A stretch of 64,000 nt of DNA, taken from Peteryoungia rhizophila. GTDB lineage: Bacteria; Pseudomonadota; Alphaproteobacteria; Rhizobiales; Rhizobiaceae. Each line of letters starts with the position of its first letter. Positions within the stretch are counted from its first letter, which is position 1. The notes beneath the pieces were generated by a model. The model saw only the letters and a list, made by a program, of their open reading frames with translations. It made no database searches and was not told the DNA's origin. Positions 1 through 8,699 of the stretch are shown here, piece after piece. The stretch is taken from contig NZ_STGT01000008.1 of the NCBI RefSeq assembly GCF_004912145.1, positions 124,001 through 188,000 on the forward strand. Reading direction: 5' to 3'. A program made the position numbers and the translations under genes.

Positions 1-765
1 TGCCGGGAGTACAAGATCGATATCGCCAGGGTTTTCAATCCGGATGTGCCGGTGGATCTCTCCATGCTGGTGGGCGTCTCGGCAACGATCGTGGTCGGGC
101 ATCATCCGAAAGTGGAGATCGAGGCGATGGCCAAGGTCTGTCCGCAGCTGGTGATGGCAGACTACAATCCGCGCATGCCCCAATTCGACTGCGTGCGCGC
201 CGATCTCGGCGAGGCGACTCTGCATATCCTCGACAGCCTCGATCAGGCCGGATATCGCCGCATTGGCTTCGTCGGTGGCTACGAACTGATGGATAATGAC
301 GCGCTGATGCACGGCGAACAGCGCTGCAAGGCCTTTATCGAGTGGCATGAGGCGCGAGGTTGCTATCGGCCGGAATTACTGGCGCTCGGGCAGAGCGAAC
401 GGTTCGGACAAAACCTCCGGCTCGAAACCGGCTACCAGCAGGCGAAATCGCTGCTGTCGCTCGAGGTCCGCCCCGATGCGATCTTGGCGGCGAATGACAA
501 TATGGCGATCGGCACTTACCGCGCCATCCAGGAGGCGGGGCTTTCGATCCCGGGTGATATCGCGGTCGTCGCCTTCAACGACATTCCCGTGGCGCAGTTC
601 CTGAACCCTCCCTTGTCCACCATGCGGATCCCCGGAGAACTGATCGGCGAAGTGGCGGTCGACCTCCTGGTCGAGCGCCTCAACGGACGCGACTATTCCA
701 AACATGTGACGCTTCCGACCGACATGATCTGGCGTGGCAGTGTGAATGTCCCGTCGAACACCTGA
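1..765 (+). CDS. LacI-family transcriptional regulator, 5' end cut off
   Basis: The reading frame is open from the first base of the window, so this is the C-terminal part (about 254 residues) of a longer protein. What remains is the periplasmic-binding-protein-like effector domain of LacI/GalR regulators, seen in RIGFVGGYELM, the DAILAANDNMAIGTYRAIQEAG stretch in which a sugar-sensing core is usual, and the closing PPLSTMRIP and GSVNVP motifs. The DNA-binding helix-turn-helix lies outside the window. A GTG at 46 is an internal codon, not a start. The gene sits just upstream of, and in the same direction as, a sugar ABC transporter and a GH2 glycosidase, so it is probably their local repressor (inference). 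The family call is firm; the ligand is unknown. Confidence 0.9.
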   Translation, partial: CREYKIDIARVFNPDVPVDLSMLVGVSATIVVGHHPKVEIEAMAKVCPQLVMADYNPRMPQFDCVRADLGEATLHILDSLDQAGYRRIGFVGGYELMDNDALMHGEQRCKAFIEWHEARGCYRPELLALGQSERFGQNLRLETGYQQAKSLLSLEVRPDAILAANDNMAIGTYRAIQEAGLSIPGDIAVVAFNDIPVAQFLNPPLSTMRIPGELIGEVAVDLLVERLNGRDYSKHVTLPTDMIWRGSVNVPSNT

Positions 766-814
766 TTGTTTTCGACGGCAGGTTGCGGAATCCCAAGCAC
801 TTACCGCAGCGCAC

Positions 815-835
815 AAAATATTTAGTAAAAATTTT
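815..835. promoter_or_regulatory. AT-rich near-palindrome upstream of the sugar ABC operon
   Basis: In the 154-base gap before the binding-protein gene, AAAATATTT-AGT-AAAAATTTT forms an inverted repeat with one mismatch, 85 bases before the start codon. Its position suits an operator or an UP-type AT-rich element. It lacks the central CG that many LacI-family operators have, so assigning it to the upstream LacI protein is only a guess. Confidence 0.3.
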
Positions 836-919
836 CTTGGCGCTTCTCCCGTTTTCGGAAATAGTGTCGGCAGGCAGGGGATGGAGCTGCCGCGTTCAAC
901 GACATAATGGGAGGAAGAC

Positions 920-2188
920 ATGGATTATTCTCGCGCATTCAAGCGCTCGATTTCGGCCACAGTCGCCGGCGCCGCACTTCTCTGCAGCACGGCCGCTTTT
1001 GCCGGCGAAGTCACCATCTGGTGCTGGGACCCGAACTTCAACGTCGCCATCATGAAGGAAGCCGCTGCGCGTTACACCGCGAAGCATCCCGACACGACCT
1101 TCAATATCGTCGATTTCGCCAAGGCCGATGTCGAGCAGAAGCTGCAGACGGGCTTGGCTTCGGGCATGACCGACACGCTGCCGGACATCGTGCTGATCGA
1201 GGATTACGGCGCGCAGAAATATCTGCAGTCCTTCCCCGGCTCCTTTGCCGCGCTGACTGACAAGATCGACTATTCCGGCTTTGCCAAATACAAGGTCGAC
1301 CTGATGACGCTCGAGGGCCAGGTCTACGGCGTTCCCTTCGATTCCGGCGTGACCGGCCTTTACTATCGCACGGATTATCTGGAGCAGGCCGGCTACAAGG
1401 CCTCCGATATGGAGAACCTGACCTGGGACCGCTTCATCGAGATCGGCAAGGATGTGAAGGCCAAGACCGGCCATGAGATGATGGCGCTCGACAGCAATGA
1501 CGGCGGCCTGATCCGCATCATGATGCAGTCCGGCGGCCAGTGGTATTTCAACGACGACGGCAGCCTCAACATCACCGGCAATGCCGCGCTGAAGGCAGCA
1601 CTGGAAACGCAGGCCCGCATCGTCAATGAGGGCGTGGCCAAGCCAACCAGCGGCTGGAATGATGGCATCAGCGCGCTCACCTCGGGTGATGTCGCCTCTG
1701 TGCTGATGGGCGTGTGGATTACCGGCACGGTCAAGTCGCAGGCCGACCAGGCCGGAAGATGGGCGCTGACGGCGATCCCGAAGCTCAATATCGAGGGTGC
1801 GACAGCTGCATCGAACCTCGGCGGTTCGAGCTGGTATGTGCTGGACGCTTCCGCCGAGAAGGATGAGGCGATCGACTTCCTCAATGAGGTCTATGCCAAG
1901 GATCTCGACTTCTACCAGAAGATCCTGACCGAACGCGGCGCCGTCGGTTCTCTGCTCGCTGCCCGTACCGGTGAAGCCTATCTGAAGCCCGACGACTTCT
2001 TCGGTGGTCAGACCGTCTGGCAGAACTTCGCCGACTGGCTCGTTCAGGTGCCGGCCGTTAACTACGGCATCTTCACCAACGAGCTCGACACGGCTGTCAC
2101 CGCGAATTTCCCGGCACTGGTCAAGGGTACGCCGGTCGATGACGTCTTGAAGGCGATCGAAGATCAGGCCGCCGGCCAGATCCAGTAA
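920..2188 (+). CDS. Sugar ABC transporter, extracellular solute-binding protein (family 1)
   Basis: A 422-residue periplasmic binding protein of the family-1 (MalE/UgpB-like) type. Residues 1-29 form a signal peptide with a hydrophobic core (SATVAGAALLCSTAAF) ending in AFA-G. The mature part starts EVTIWCWDPNFN and has the usual ...PDIVLIEDYG and YGVPFDSGVTGLYYRTD segments of carbohydrate-binding members. The ATG follows a strong GGGAGGAAG ribosome site. It is the first gene of a unit with two permeases, a GH2 enzyme and an ATPase, so it should capture an oligosaccharide or glycoside that the GH2 enzyme then cleaves. The exact sugar cannot be read from the sequence. Confidence 0.93.
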   Translation: MDYSRAFKRSISATVAGAALLCSTAAFAGEVTIWCWDPNFNVAIMKEAAARYTAKHPDTTFNIVDFAKADVEQKLQTGLASGMTDTLPDIVLIEDYGAQKYLQSFPGSFAALTDKIDYSGFAKYKVDLMTLEGQVYGVPFDSGVTGLYYRTDYLEQAGYKASDMENLTWDRFIEIGKDVKAKTGHEMMALDSNDGGLIRIMMQSGGQWYFNDDGSLNITGNAALKAALETQARIVNEGVAKPTSGWNDGISALTSGDVASVLMGVWITGTVKSQADQAGRWALTAIPKLNIEGATAASNLGGSSWYVLDASAEKDEAIDFLNEVYAKDLDFYQKILTERGAVGSLLAARTGEAYLKPDDFFGGQTVWQNFADWLVQVPAVNYGIFTNELDTAVTANFPALVKGTPVDDVLKAIEDQAAGQIQ

Positions 2189-2197
2189 GCCCATCCC

Positions 2198-2229
2198 ACA
2201 GGGGCTCTGCCTTCGGGCCTGGCCCCTGT
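2198..2229 (+). other. Stable UUCG-loop hairpin between binding protein and permease genes
   Basis: ACAGGGGC and GCCCCTGT form a perfect 8-bp outer stem, and inside it GCC-TTCG-GGC makes a tetraloop hairpin. No T-run follows, so it is not a classical terminator. Hairpins at this place in binding-protein operons are known to protect the upstream mRNA and give more binding protein than permease; that role is inferred here. Confidence 0.55.
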
Positions 2230-2318
2230 CCTCCCGGAGACGTGCGGCGGAAACGCCGCGCGGCTTCCCTTCGCTTAAGAATGTTCAGTGACCACTGATC
2301 GGGTTCGGGGATAACCGC

Positions 2319-3215
2319 ATGGCCACCACATCCAGATCCAGCTTGAAACGCTATTACGACGTTAACGGATGGCTGTTCGTAGCGCCCGCCATCGCCCTTA
2401 TCTCGCTCTTCATGCTCTATCCGATTGCCCGCTCGCTCGTTCTCTCCCTGTATTCGGGACGTGGAATGATGCTGAAGTTCTCAGGCACGGGTAACCTCGT
2501 GCGTCTCTGGAACGATCCCGTCTTCTGGCAGGCGCTACAAAACACCGTCATTTTCTTCATCATTCAGGTGCCGATCATGATCACCATGGCGCTGATCCTG
2601 GCGGCCATGCTGAACAATCCGAAACTGCGCTTTTCCGGCCTCTTCCGGACGATGATCTTCCTACCCTGCGTTGCCTCGCTTGTCGCCTATTCCATACTGT
2701 TCAAGAGCATGTTTTCGCTGGATGGGATCGTAAACAACACGCTGCTTGCCGTCGGCATCATCGGTGAGCCGATCGGTTGGCTGACCGATCCCTTCTGGGC
2801 CAAGGTGCTGATCATCATCGCCATTACCTGGCGCTGGACCGGCTACAACATGATCTTCTATCTGGCAGCACTCCAGAATATCGATCGCTCGATCTATGAG
2901 GCGGCGAAGATTGACGGCGTGCCGTCCTGGGGGCGTTTCGCCTTCCTGACGATCCCGATGCTGAAGCCGGTGATCCTGTTCACCACGATCACGTCGACGA
3001 TCGGCACGCTGCAGCTCTTCGACGAGGTCTATAACTTCACCGAAGGCACGGGCGGGCCGGCGAATTCGACGCTGACCCTGTCGCTCTATATCTACAATCT
3101 GACCTTCCGCTTCATGCCGAGCTTCGGTTATGCGGCGACCGTCTCCTATGTCATCGTGCTGATGGTGGCGGTTCTCTCCTTCCTGCAATTCTATGCCGCG
3201 AGGGAACGTCGATGA
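2319..3215 (+). CDS. Sugar ABC transporter permease, MalF-like
   Basis: A 298-residue inner-membrane permease of the carbohydrate uptake CUT1 group. Six hydrophobic segments can be seen, the first at about residues 17-38 (LFVAPAIALISLFML). The cytoplasmic EAA loop reads YEAAKIDGVPSWGRFAFLTIP, matching the EAA---G---------I-LP pattern that docks the ATPase. The next permease starts inside its stop codon (ATGA overlap), so the two are translationally coupled and probably form the heterodimeric pore. A hairpin lies in the 130-base gap upstream. Confidence 0.93.
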   Translation: MATTSRSSLKRYYDVNGWLFVAPAIALISLFMLYPIARSLVLSLYSGRGMMLKFSGTGNLVRLWNDPVFWQALQNTVIFFIIQVPIMITMALILAAMLNNPKLRFSGLFRTMIFLPCVASLVAYSILFKSMFSLDGIVNNTLLAVGIIGEPIGWLTDPFWAKVLIIIAITWRWTGYNMIFYLAALQNIDRSIYEAAKIDGVPSWGRFAFLTIPMLKPVILFTTITSTIGTLQLFDEVYNFTEGTGGPANSTLTLSLYIYNLTFRFMPSFGYAATVSYVIVLMVAVLSFLQFYAARERR

Positions 3216-4033
3216 TGACAACGCTTCGCCGCCGCCTGCCTGACATCGTGCAGTACAGCGTGTTGTCGCTTGCCGCCTTCCTCTCGATCTTTCCGTTCAT
3301 CTGGATGGTGATCGGGGCGACCAACACCACGAGCCAGATCATCCGCGGGAAGGTTACCTTCGGTACTGCACTCTTCGACAACATCGCGTCCTTCTTTGCG
3401 CAGGTGGATGTGCCGCTGGTGTTCTGGAACTCCGTCAAGATTGCGCTGGTCGGCACCGCATTGACGCTGCTGGTCTCCTCGCTTGCCGGTTATGGCTTCG
3501 AGATGTTCCGTTCGAAGCTCCGCGAGCGGGTCTATACGGTCATCCTGCTGACGCTGATGGTGCCGTTTGCTGCGCTTATGATCCCGCTCTTCATGCTGAT
3601 GGGGCAGGCGGGGCTGCTGAATACCCATATCGCCATCATGCTGCCAATGATCGCGTCTGCCTTCATCATCTTCTATTTCCGCCAGGCTTCGAAGGCCTTT
3701 CCGACCGAGCTTCGGGACGCCGCCAAGGTGGATGGGCTGAAGGAGTGGCAGATCTTCTTCTACATCTATGTGCCGGTCATGCGCTCCACCTATGCCGCGG
3801 CCTTCGTCATCGTCTTCATGCTGAACTGGAACAATTATCTCTGGCCGCTGATCGTGCTGCAGTCGAACGACACCAAGACGATCACGCTCGTCGTGTCTTC
3901 GCTGGCTTCCGCCTATTCGCCCGAATACGGCACCGTGATGATCGGCACGATCCTCGCCACCCTTCCCACTCTCCTCGTCTTTTTCGCCATGCAGCGACAA
4001 TTCGTGCAGGGCATGCTCGGCTCCGTGAAATAG
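3212..4033 (+). CDS. Sugar ABC transporter permease, MalG-like
   Basis: A 273-residue partner permease. It opens with a transmembrane segment (YSVLSLAAFLSIFPFIWMV) and has the MalG-type WNSVKIALVGT region and the EAA loop LRDAAKVDGLKEWQIFFYIYVP. The C-terminus ends QRQFVQGMLGSVK, the common RQFV-GLT-GAVK-like tail of this family. It overlaps the preceding permease by four bases and lies nine bases before the GH2 gene. Together with its neighbours it gives a complete importer. Confidence 0.93.
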   Translation: MMTTLRRRLPDIVQYSVLSLAAFLSIFPFIWMVIGATNTTSQIIRGKVTFGTALFDNIASFFAQVDVPLVFWNSVKIALVGTALTLLVSSLAGYGFEMFRSKLRERVYTVILLTLMVPFAALMIPLFMLMGQAGLLNTHIAIMLPMIASAFIIFYFRQASKAFPTELRDAAKVDGLKEWQIFFYIYVPVMRSTYAAAFVIVFMLNWNNYLWPLIVLQSNDTKTITLVVSSLASAYSPEYGTVMIGTILATLPTLLVFFAMQRQFVQGMLGSVK

Positions 4034-4042
4034 GACTTTGAA

Positions 4043-6286
4043 ATGCGCATTATCGAGAGTTTCAACAAGAACTGGACCTTCCGCGCCGGATTTGAGCCGG
4101 CTTTCGCCTTGGCTTCGCAGCCGGGCGAGACGGTCCAGCTTCCCCATACGGCGGTCGAGCTGCCCTATAACTATTTCGACGAGAAGAGCTATCAGAAGGC
4201 CTTTACCTATCAGAAGGTCATTGCCTGGGATCCGCGTTTCGAGGGTCGCGAAGTGTCGCTGGTGTTCGATGCCGCCATGGCCGACAGCGTGGTCTATCTT
4301 GATGGCGTCGAGATCACCGCGCACAAGGATGGCTACACGCCGTTCGAAGCCCGGCTCACGCCGCATCTGAAGGCTGGCGATAACCTGCTGACAGTCAAGA
4401 TCGACGGCTCGGAGAACCCCGAGATCCCGCCTTTCGGTGGCGTCATCGACTATCTCACCTATGCCGGAATCTATCGTGATGTCTGGCTGAAGGTGACGGC
4501 GCCGGTTTCGATCGCCAATGTCAAGATCGAAACGCCGGATGTGCTTGATGAAACCAAGCAGGTGACGGCGAAGGTCTGGATTTCCAATCCGACGGATCAG
4601 GCGCTGTCCGGCAAGGTCACGGCTGTTCTGGAAGATGGTGCAGGTCAGGAGATCGCGCGGACCGAGGCGACTGTGTCTGGCGCAGAGGTTTCGCTCGGCT
4701 TCTCCGGGCTCCAGGGCATTACGCTCTGGGATATCGACAATCCGGCACTCTATCACCTTTCGGTGACGCTCGAGACGACAGCCGGCACCGACGCCGTCAC
4801 GAGCCGCTTCGGTTTCCGTTCCGCCGAATATACGATCGAGGGCTTCAAGCTGAACGGTCGCGTAGTGAAGCTGCGTGGTCTCAACCGCCATCAGGCCTGG
4901 CCGCATCTCGGCTATGCCATGGGACGGCGCGGTCAGGAGAAGGATGCCGATATCCTGAAATACGATCTCGCCTGCAACATAGCCCGCACCTCGCATTATC
5001 CGCAGTCGAAATACTTCCTCGATCGCTGCGACGAGATCGGCCTTCTGGTCTTCGAAGAGATCCCCGGCTGGCAGCATATCGGCGGTGATGCCTGGAAGGC
5101 GGAGAGCGTTCAGAACGTGCGCCGGATGATCGAGCGCGACTGGAACCACCCCTCGATCATCATCTGGGGTGTGCGTATCAACGAGAGCCAGGACGATCAC
5201 GACTTCTATGTCGAGACGAATGCCATGGCACGCTCGCTCGATACCACCCGCCAGACCGGCGGCGTGCGCTACATCACCGACAGCGAGCTGCTCGAAGACG
5301 TCTACACGATGAACGACTTCATCCTCGGGATGGAGGAACTGCCGGGCCATAATCGCGAGCGGCTGGTGCTGCGCGATCAGCGCGAGGTGACAGGGCTCGA
5401 CCGCAAGGTGCCCTACATGATCACCGAATATGGCGGTCACATGTATCCGACCAAGCGCTTCGATCAGGAGCAGCGGCAGGCGGAGCATGTCGGTCGTCAC
5501 CTGGCGATCCTGAATGCGGCCGCTGGCGACCCGTCGATCTCAGGCTCCACCGGCTGGTGCATGTTCGATTACAACACGCACAAGGATTTCGGCTCCGGCG
5601 ACCGCATCTGCTATCACGGCGTGACCGACATGTATCGCGAGCCGAAATTCGCCGGTTATGCCTATGCCTCGCAGGGCGATCCGAAGGACAAGATCGTCAT
5701 GCAGCCGGTGAGCTTCTGGGCGCGTGGCGAGCGCAATATCGGCGGCGTGCTGCCGCTGATCGTGCTCACTAATTGCGACTATGTCGAAATCCGCATGGGC
5801 CATATCGTCAAGCGGATCGAACCCGATACCAAGACCTATCCGCATCTGCCGCATCCACCTTGCATTCTCGACCACAGTATGGTGACGCCGGAGGAATTCG
5901 GCGAATGGGGAATGACCTGGCGGGATGGCGAACTTGTTGGCTTCATCAACGGCGAGGAAGTGGTTCGCCGCCATCTGCCGGCCGATCCGCTGCCGACGAC
6001 ACTCGAGATTGCGGCCGATGACACAGAGCTCAGGGCGGGCGAGAAGGATACGGTTCGCGTGATCCTGCGCGCGCTTGATCAGGGTGGCAATGTCCTGGGC
6101 TTCTTCGACGATCCGGTCGAGGTCAGCCTCGAAGGTCCGGGTCGCATCGTTGGCCCCTCGCTTCTGTCGTTCAAGGGTGGCGCCGTCGGCGTCTATGTCG
6201 AAGCCGGAAACGAAGCCGGGCGCTTGACGCTGACGGCCAAGTGCCGTCCCTTCTACGCAAAGCACATCACCTTCAACGTCACCTGA
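4043..6286 (+). CDS. Glycoside hydrolase family 2 protein (beta-galactosidase/glucuronidase type)
   Basis: A 747-residue GH2 enzyme. Residues about 1-150 form the sugar-binding jelly roll (YLDGVEI, YAGIYRDVWL), 155-255 the immunoglobulin-like domain, and 256-560 the TIM barrel opening with KLRGLNRHQ. The acid/base is predicted at Glu381 (WGVRINES) and the nucleophile at Glu462 (MITEYGG). About 190 more residues follow, including another beta-sandwich domain. No signal peptide is present, so it acts in the cytoplasm on the imported glycoside. It is embedded between the permease and ATPase genes, which links its substrate to the transporter. The family is clear, but galactoside, glucuronide or another beta-glycoside cannot be separated by eye. 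Confidence 0.9.
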   Translation: MRIIESFNKNWTFRAGFEPAFALASQPGETVQLPHTAVELPYNYFDEKSYQKAFTYQKVIAWDPRFEGREVSLVFDAAMADSVVYLDGVEITAHKDGYTPFEARLTPHLKAGDNLLTVKIDGSENPEIPPFGGVIDYLTYAGIYRDVWLKVTAPVSIANVKIETPDVLDETKQVTAKVWISNPTDQALSGKVTAVLEDGAGQEIARTEATVSGAEVSLGFSGLQGITLWDIDNPALYHLSVTLETTAGTDAVTSRFGFRSAEYTIEGFKLNGRVVKLRGLNRHQAWPHLGYAMGRRGQEKDADILKYDLACNIARTSHYPQSKYFLDRCDEIGLLVFEEIPGWQHIGGDAWKAESVQNVRRMIERDWNHPSIIIWGVRINESQDDHDFYVETNAMARSLDTTRQTGGVRYITDSELLEDVYTMNDFILGMEELPGHNRERLVLRDQREVTGLDRKVPYMITEYGGHMYPTKRFDQEQRQAEHVGRHLAILNAAAGDPSISGSTGWCMFDYNTHKDFGSGDRICYHGVTDMYREPKFAGYAYASQGDPKDKIVMQPVSFWARGERNIGGVLPLIVLTNCDYVEIRMGHIVKRIEPDTKTYPHLPHPPCILDHSMVTPEEFGEWGMTWRDGELVGFINGEEVVRRHLPADPLPTTLEIAADDTELRAGEKDTVRVILRALDQGGNVLGFFDDPVEVSLEGPGRIVGPSLLSFKGGAVGVYVEAGNEAGRLTLTAKCRPFYAKHITFNVT

Positions 6287-6297
6287 GCGAGGCTTAC

Positions 6298-7389
6298 ATG
6301 GCAGAGGTCCGGCTCACCGATATCCGCAAGTCCTATGGCTCGCTCGAGGTCATCAAGGGGGTGAACCTCGAGGTATCCTCAGGGGAATTCGTTGTCTTCG
6401 TCGGTCCCTCCGGCTGCGGCAAGTCCACGCTGCTCCGGATGATCGCGGGGCTGGAGGACATCTCCTCCGGTGAGCTGACCATCGGCGGCACCATGATGAA
6501 CGATGTCGACCCGTCGAAGCGCGGGATCGCCATGGTGTTCCAGACCTATGCGCTCTATCCGCACATGACCGTGCGCGAGAACATGGGCTTTGCGCTGCGC
6601 TTTGCCGGCATGGCGAAGGACGAGATCTCCAGCCGTGTGAACGCTGCCGCAAAGATCCTCGAACTCGACGCGCTGATGGACCGCAAGCCCAAGGCTCTGT
6701 CCGGTGGTCAGCGCCAGCGCGTCGCCATCGGGCGGGCGATCGTGCGTCAGCCGGACGTTTTCCTGTTCGACGAACCGCTGTCCAACCTTGATGCGGAGCT
6801 GCGCGTGCACATGCGTGTCGAGATCGCCCGGCTGCACAAGGAGCTCAACGCCACGATCGTCTATGTCACGCATGACCAGGTCGAGGCGATGACGCTGGCC
6901 GACAAGATCGTCGTCATGCGCGGCGGCATTGTCGAGCAGGTGGGTGCGCCGCTCGCACTCTATGATGATCCCGACAACATGTTTGTTGCCGGTTTTATCG
7001 GCTCGCCTCGGATGAACTTTCTGCCAGCGGTGGTGATCGGTCAGGCGGAGGGTGGACAGGTGACGGTGGCGCCCTCAGCGCGGCCCGATACCCGGCTGAC
7101 GCTTGCCTGTGCTGACGCGCCAAAGCTCGGGGATGCCGTCACGGTTGGCGTGCGGCCGGAGCATTTTTTGCCTGCAGGCAGCGGCGATGCGCAGATGGTG
7201 GCGCATGTCGATGTGGTCGAGCATCTCGGTAATACCAGCTATGTTTATGCCCACACCGTGCCCGGCGAGCAGATCATCATCGAGCAGGAAGAGCGGCGTC
7301 ATGGGGGGCGCTACGGCGACGAGATCGCGGTGGGGCTTGCTGCAAAGACCAGCTTTCTCTTCGATGCCACGGGGCGGCGTATTCGTTAG
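6298..7389 (+). CDS. Sugar ABC transporter ATP-binding protein (MalK/UgpC/MsmX type)
   Basis: A 363-residue ATPase. Walker A is GPSGCGKST, the signature is LSGGQRQRVAIGRAIV, Walker B is VFLFDEPLSNLD and the switch histidine is in VTHDQVEAMTLADK. After about residue 235 comes the OB-fold regulatory domain typical of MalK proteins (GVRPEHF). The ATG at 6298 is preferred over an upstream in-frame codon because the protein then begins MAEVRLTDIRKSYG, the family's usual start. It closes the importer unit. ATPases of this group can serve several transporters. Confidence 0.95.
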   Translation: MAEVRLTDIRKSYGSLEVIKGVNLEVSSGEFVVFVGPSGCGKSTLLRMIAGLEDISSGELTIGGTMMNDVDPSKRGIAMVFQTYALYPHMTVRENMGFALRFAGMAKDEISSRVNAAAKILELDALMDRKPKALSGGQRQRVAIGRAIVRQPDVFLFDEPLSNLDAELRVHMRVEIARLHKELNATIVYVTHDQVEAMTLADKIVVMRGGIVEQVGAPLALYDDPDNMFVAGFIGSPRMNFLPAVVIGQAEGGQVTVAPSARPDTRLTLACADAPKLGDAVTVGVRPEHFLPAGSGDAQMVAHVDVVEHLGNTSYVYAHTVPGEQIIIEQEERRHGGRYGDEIAVGLAAKTSFLFDATGRRIR

Positions 7390-7477
7390 CCGACAGGCCC
7401 TGATTTGTAGGGTCAAAAGGCGTGGGAGGTATGCTTAGCTCTTTCGCACAGGTCCTCGCCGCGCTAGGCTCAAGGCC

Positions 7478-7867
7478 ATGAAAAAGGTCTTCAATCCCCC
7501 CTCTATCCGCCGTCCTTTCGGGCATTACAATCACGGTTTGCTGGTGCCCCCGGGTGCGAGCCTGCTCGTTACGTCCGGCCAGCTCGGGATCCGCCCCGAC
7601 GACACGATCCCGCCTGATGTCACCGGTCAGGCCGAGCTGTGTTTCGAGGCGATCAAGGCCATTCTGGAAGAGGCCGAGATGACCTTCGCCGATGTGATCC
7701 GGATCTCTGGGTTCGTGACGCGGCGGGAGCATTTTCCTGACTATATGGCGGTGCGTGATCGCTACACGCTCGATCCGAAGCCGGTGTCGACGTTGCTTGT
7801 CGTCGGCGGCTTCACGCGGCCGGAATTCCTGGTCGAAGTCGAGGTGACGGCGGCCAAGGTGGTTTGA
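7478..7867 (+). CDS. RidA/YjgF/Rut family protein
   Basis: A 129-residue single-domain protein of the RidA superfamily, with GQLGIRPDD, the QAELCFEAIKAILEEAEMTFADVIRISGFVT-type helix, and a closing RPEFLVEVEVTAAK strand. RidA proteins deaminate reactive enamine/imine intermediates; many subfamilies have other or unknown roles. The conserved RidA arginine region reads VGGFTRPEFLVEVE, keeping an Arg before the E, consistent with an active deaminase pocket. It stands alone, 88 bases after the ABC ATPase gene and pointing toward a convergent oxidoreductase, so no pathway can be assigned. Confidence 0.85.
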   Translation: MKKVFNPPSIRRPFGHYNHGLLVPPGASLLVTSGQLGIRPDDTIPPDVTGQAELCFEAIKAILEEAEMTFADVIRISGFVTRREHFPDYMAVRDRYTLDPKPVSTLLVVGGFTRPEFLVEVEVTAAKVV

Positions 7868-7882
7868 CCGCCAGCCTTTCTC

Positions 7883-8464
7883 TCAGAAGTTCTCCATCTC
7901 GCGGCGCACCTTGGCCATGAAGGCGGCGCGGGTTTCTTCCGTGCAGTTGTTCATGTCGTAATGGGCGAGGTATTTGACCGGGGCGCCGATCTTGATCTGG
8001 GCACGGATGACGCGCTTGACAATCTTCTTCGGCGGATTGCCGGCGAGGAAGGCGCGCATCGGGGTGGCACCATAGGTCATGACGGCGGCGAGTTTTTTGA
8101 TGTGGCGGAGCGTCGGCGTCAGCTTGCCGTCCACCAGATCGAACGAGACACCGGGCAGCCAGACGCGGTCGAAGTAGCCCTTCAGCATGGCCGGAAAGCC
8201 GAAGTTCCAGACGGGGGTGACGATGACCAGGCCTTCCGCCTTTTTCAAGCGGTCGACATAGGGTTGCACCAGCAAGAGATTATCGGGAATGTCGTGATAG
8301 ACGCGGCGGTCATGGGCCGAGAGCACCGGATCGAAGCCCTCCTCGTAGAGATTGCAGCCATCGACTTCGTGGCCGGCCTTTTCCAGGCTCTCACAGGTGA
8401 GCTTGTAGAGCGCCCGGCCGAAGCTTTCATCGAGCGGGTGGGAGTGAAGGACGAGTACGCGCAT
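7883..8464 (-). CDS. NAD(P)H-dependent oxidoreductase, flavodoxin-like fold
   Basis: A 193-residue protein of the NAD(P)H dehydrogenase (quinone)/modulator-of-drug-activity-B family. It starts MRVLVLHSHPLDESFG, which is the FMN phosphate-binding loop of this fold, and contains TPVWNFGFPAMLKGYFDRVW, the strongly conserved active-site stretch, and MTYGATP for FMN binding. It should be a soluble FMN enzyme that reduces quinones or similar acceptors with NAD(P)H. It converges with the RidA-like gene 15 bases away and has no operon partner. Confidence 0.88.
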   Translation of the reverse strand: MRVLVLHSHPLDESFGRALYKLTCESLEKAGHEVDGCNLYEEGFDPVLSAHDRRVYHDIPDNLLLVQPYVDRLKKAEGLVIVTPVWNFGFPAMLKGYFDRVWLPGVSFDLVDGKLTPTLRHIKKLAAVMTYGATPMRAFLAGNPPKKIVKRVIRAQIKIGAPVKYLAHYDMNNCTEETRAAFMAKVRREMENF

Positions 8465-8656
8465 GTCAAAAGCTCCAAGTCGTTGCCCGCCGCTTTCGCA
8501 GTCGGGGTCCAGTTGAAAACTTCCGCGCCGTTTGTCCCAGCATCACCGTCCTTCGCCGCCTGATGCCGAGGGATGGGGGATGCCATGTCTGATGTCGCAT
8601 GGGCCGGAGGGCCGGCCGGGAGTACCTTCGGAATAAGTTCGTTCCGGCGGTTCTTC

Positions 8657-8685
8657 GTTGCGGCTCCGGAACGGGGAGCCGCAAC
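8657..8685 (-). terminator. Hairpin downstream of the amidohydrolase/FAD oxidase operon
   Basis: GTTGCGGCTCC and GGAGCCGCAAC form a perfect 11-bp stem with a 7-base loop, 15 bases past the stop codon of the FAD oxidase. No T-run follows on either strand, so it may be a processing or Rho-assisted 3' end, not a classical terminator. The rest of the 235-base gap (8465-8699) shows nothing else clear. Confidence 0.5.
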
Positions 8686-8699
8686 GCATCTGATGGTCC

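Noticed and set aside
783..1055. 90-residue plus-strand frame over the start of the solute-binding protein
   Set aside because: It overlaps the clear signal-peptide-bearing gene in another frame and has no domain or ribosome site.
896..2194. 432-residue minus-strand open frame
   Set aside because: Antisense to the solute-binding protein gene, which has a signal peptide and strong ribosome site.
3191..5500. 769-residue minus-strand open frame
   Set aside because: It lies opposite the MalG-like permease and GH2 genes, whose motifs are clear, and its sequence is the His/Arg/Asp-rich mirror typical of antisense frames in high-GC coding DNA.
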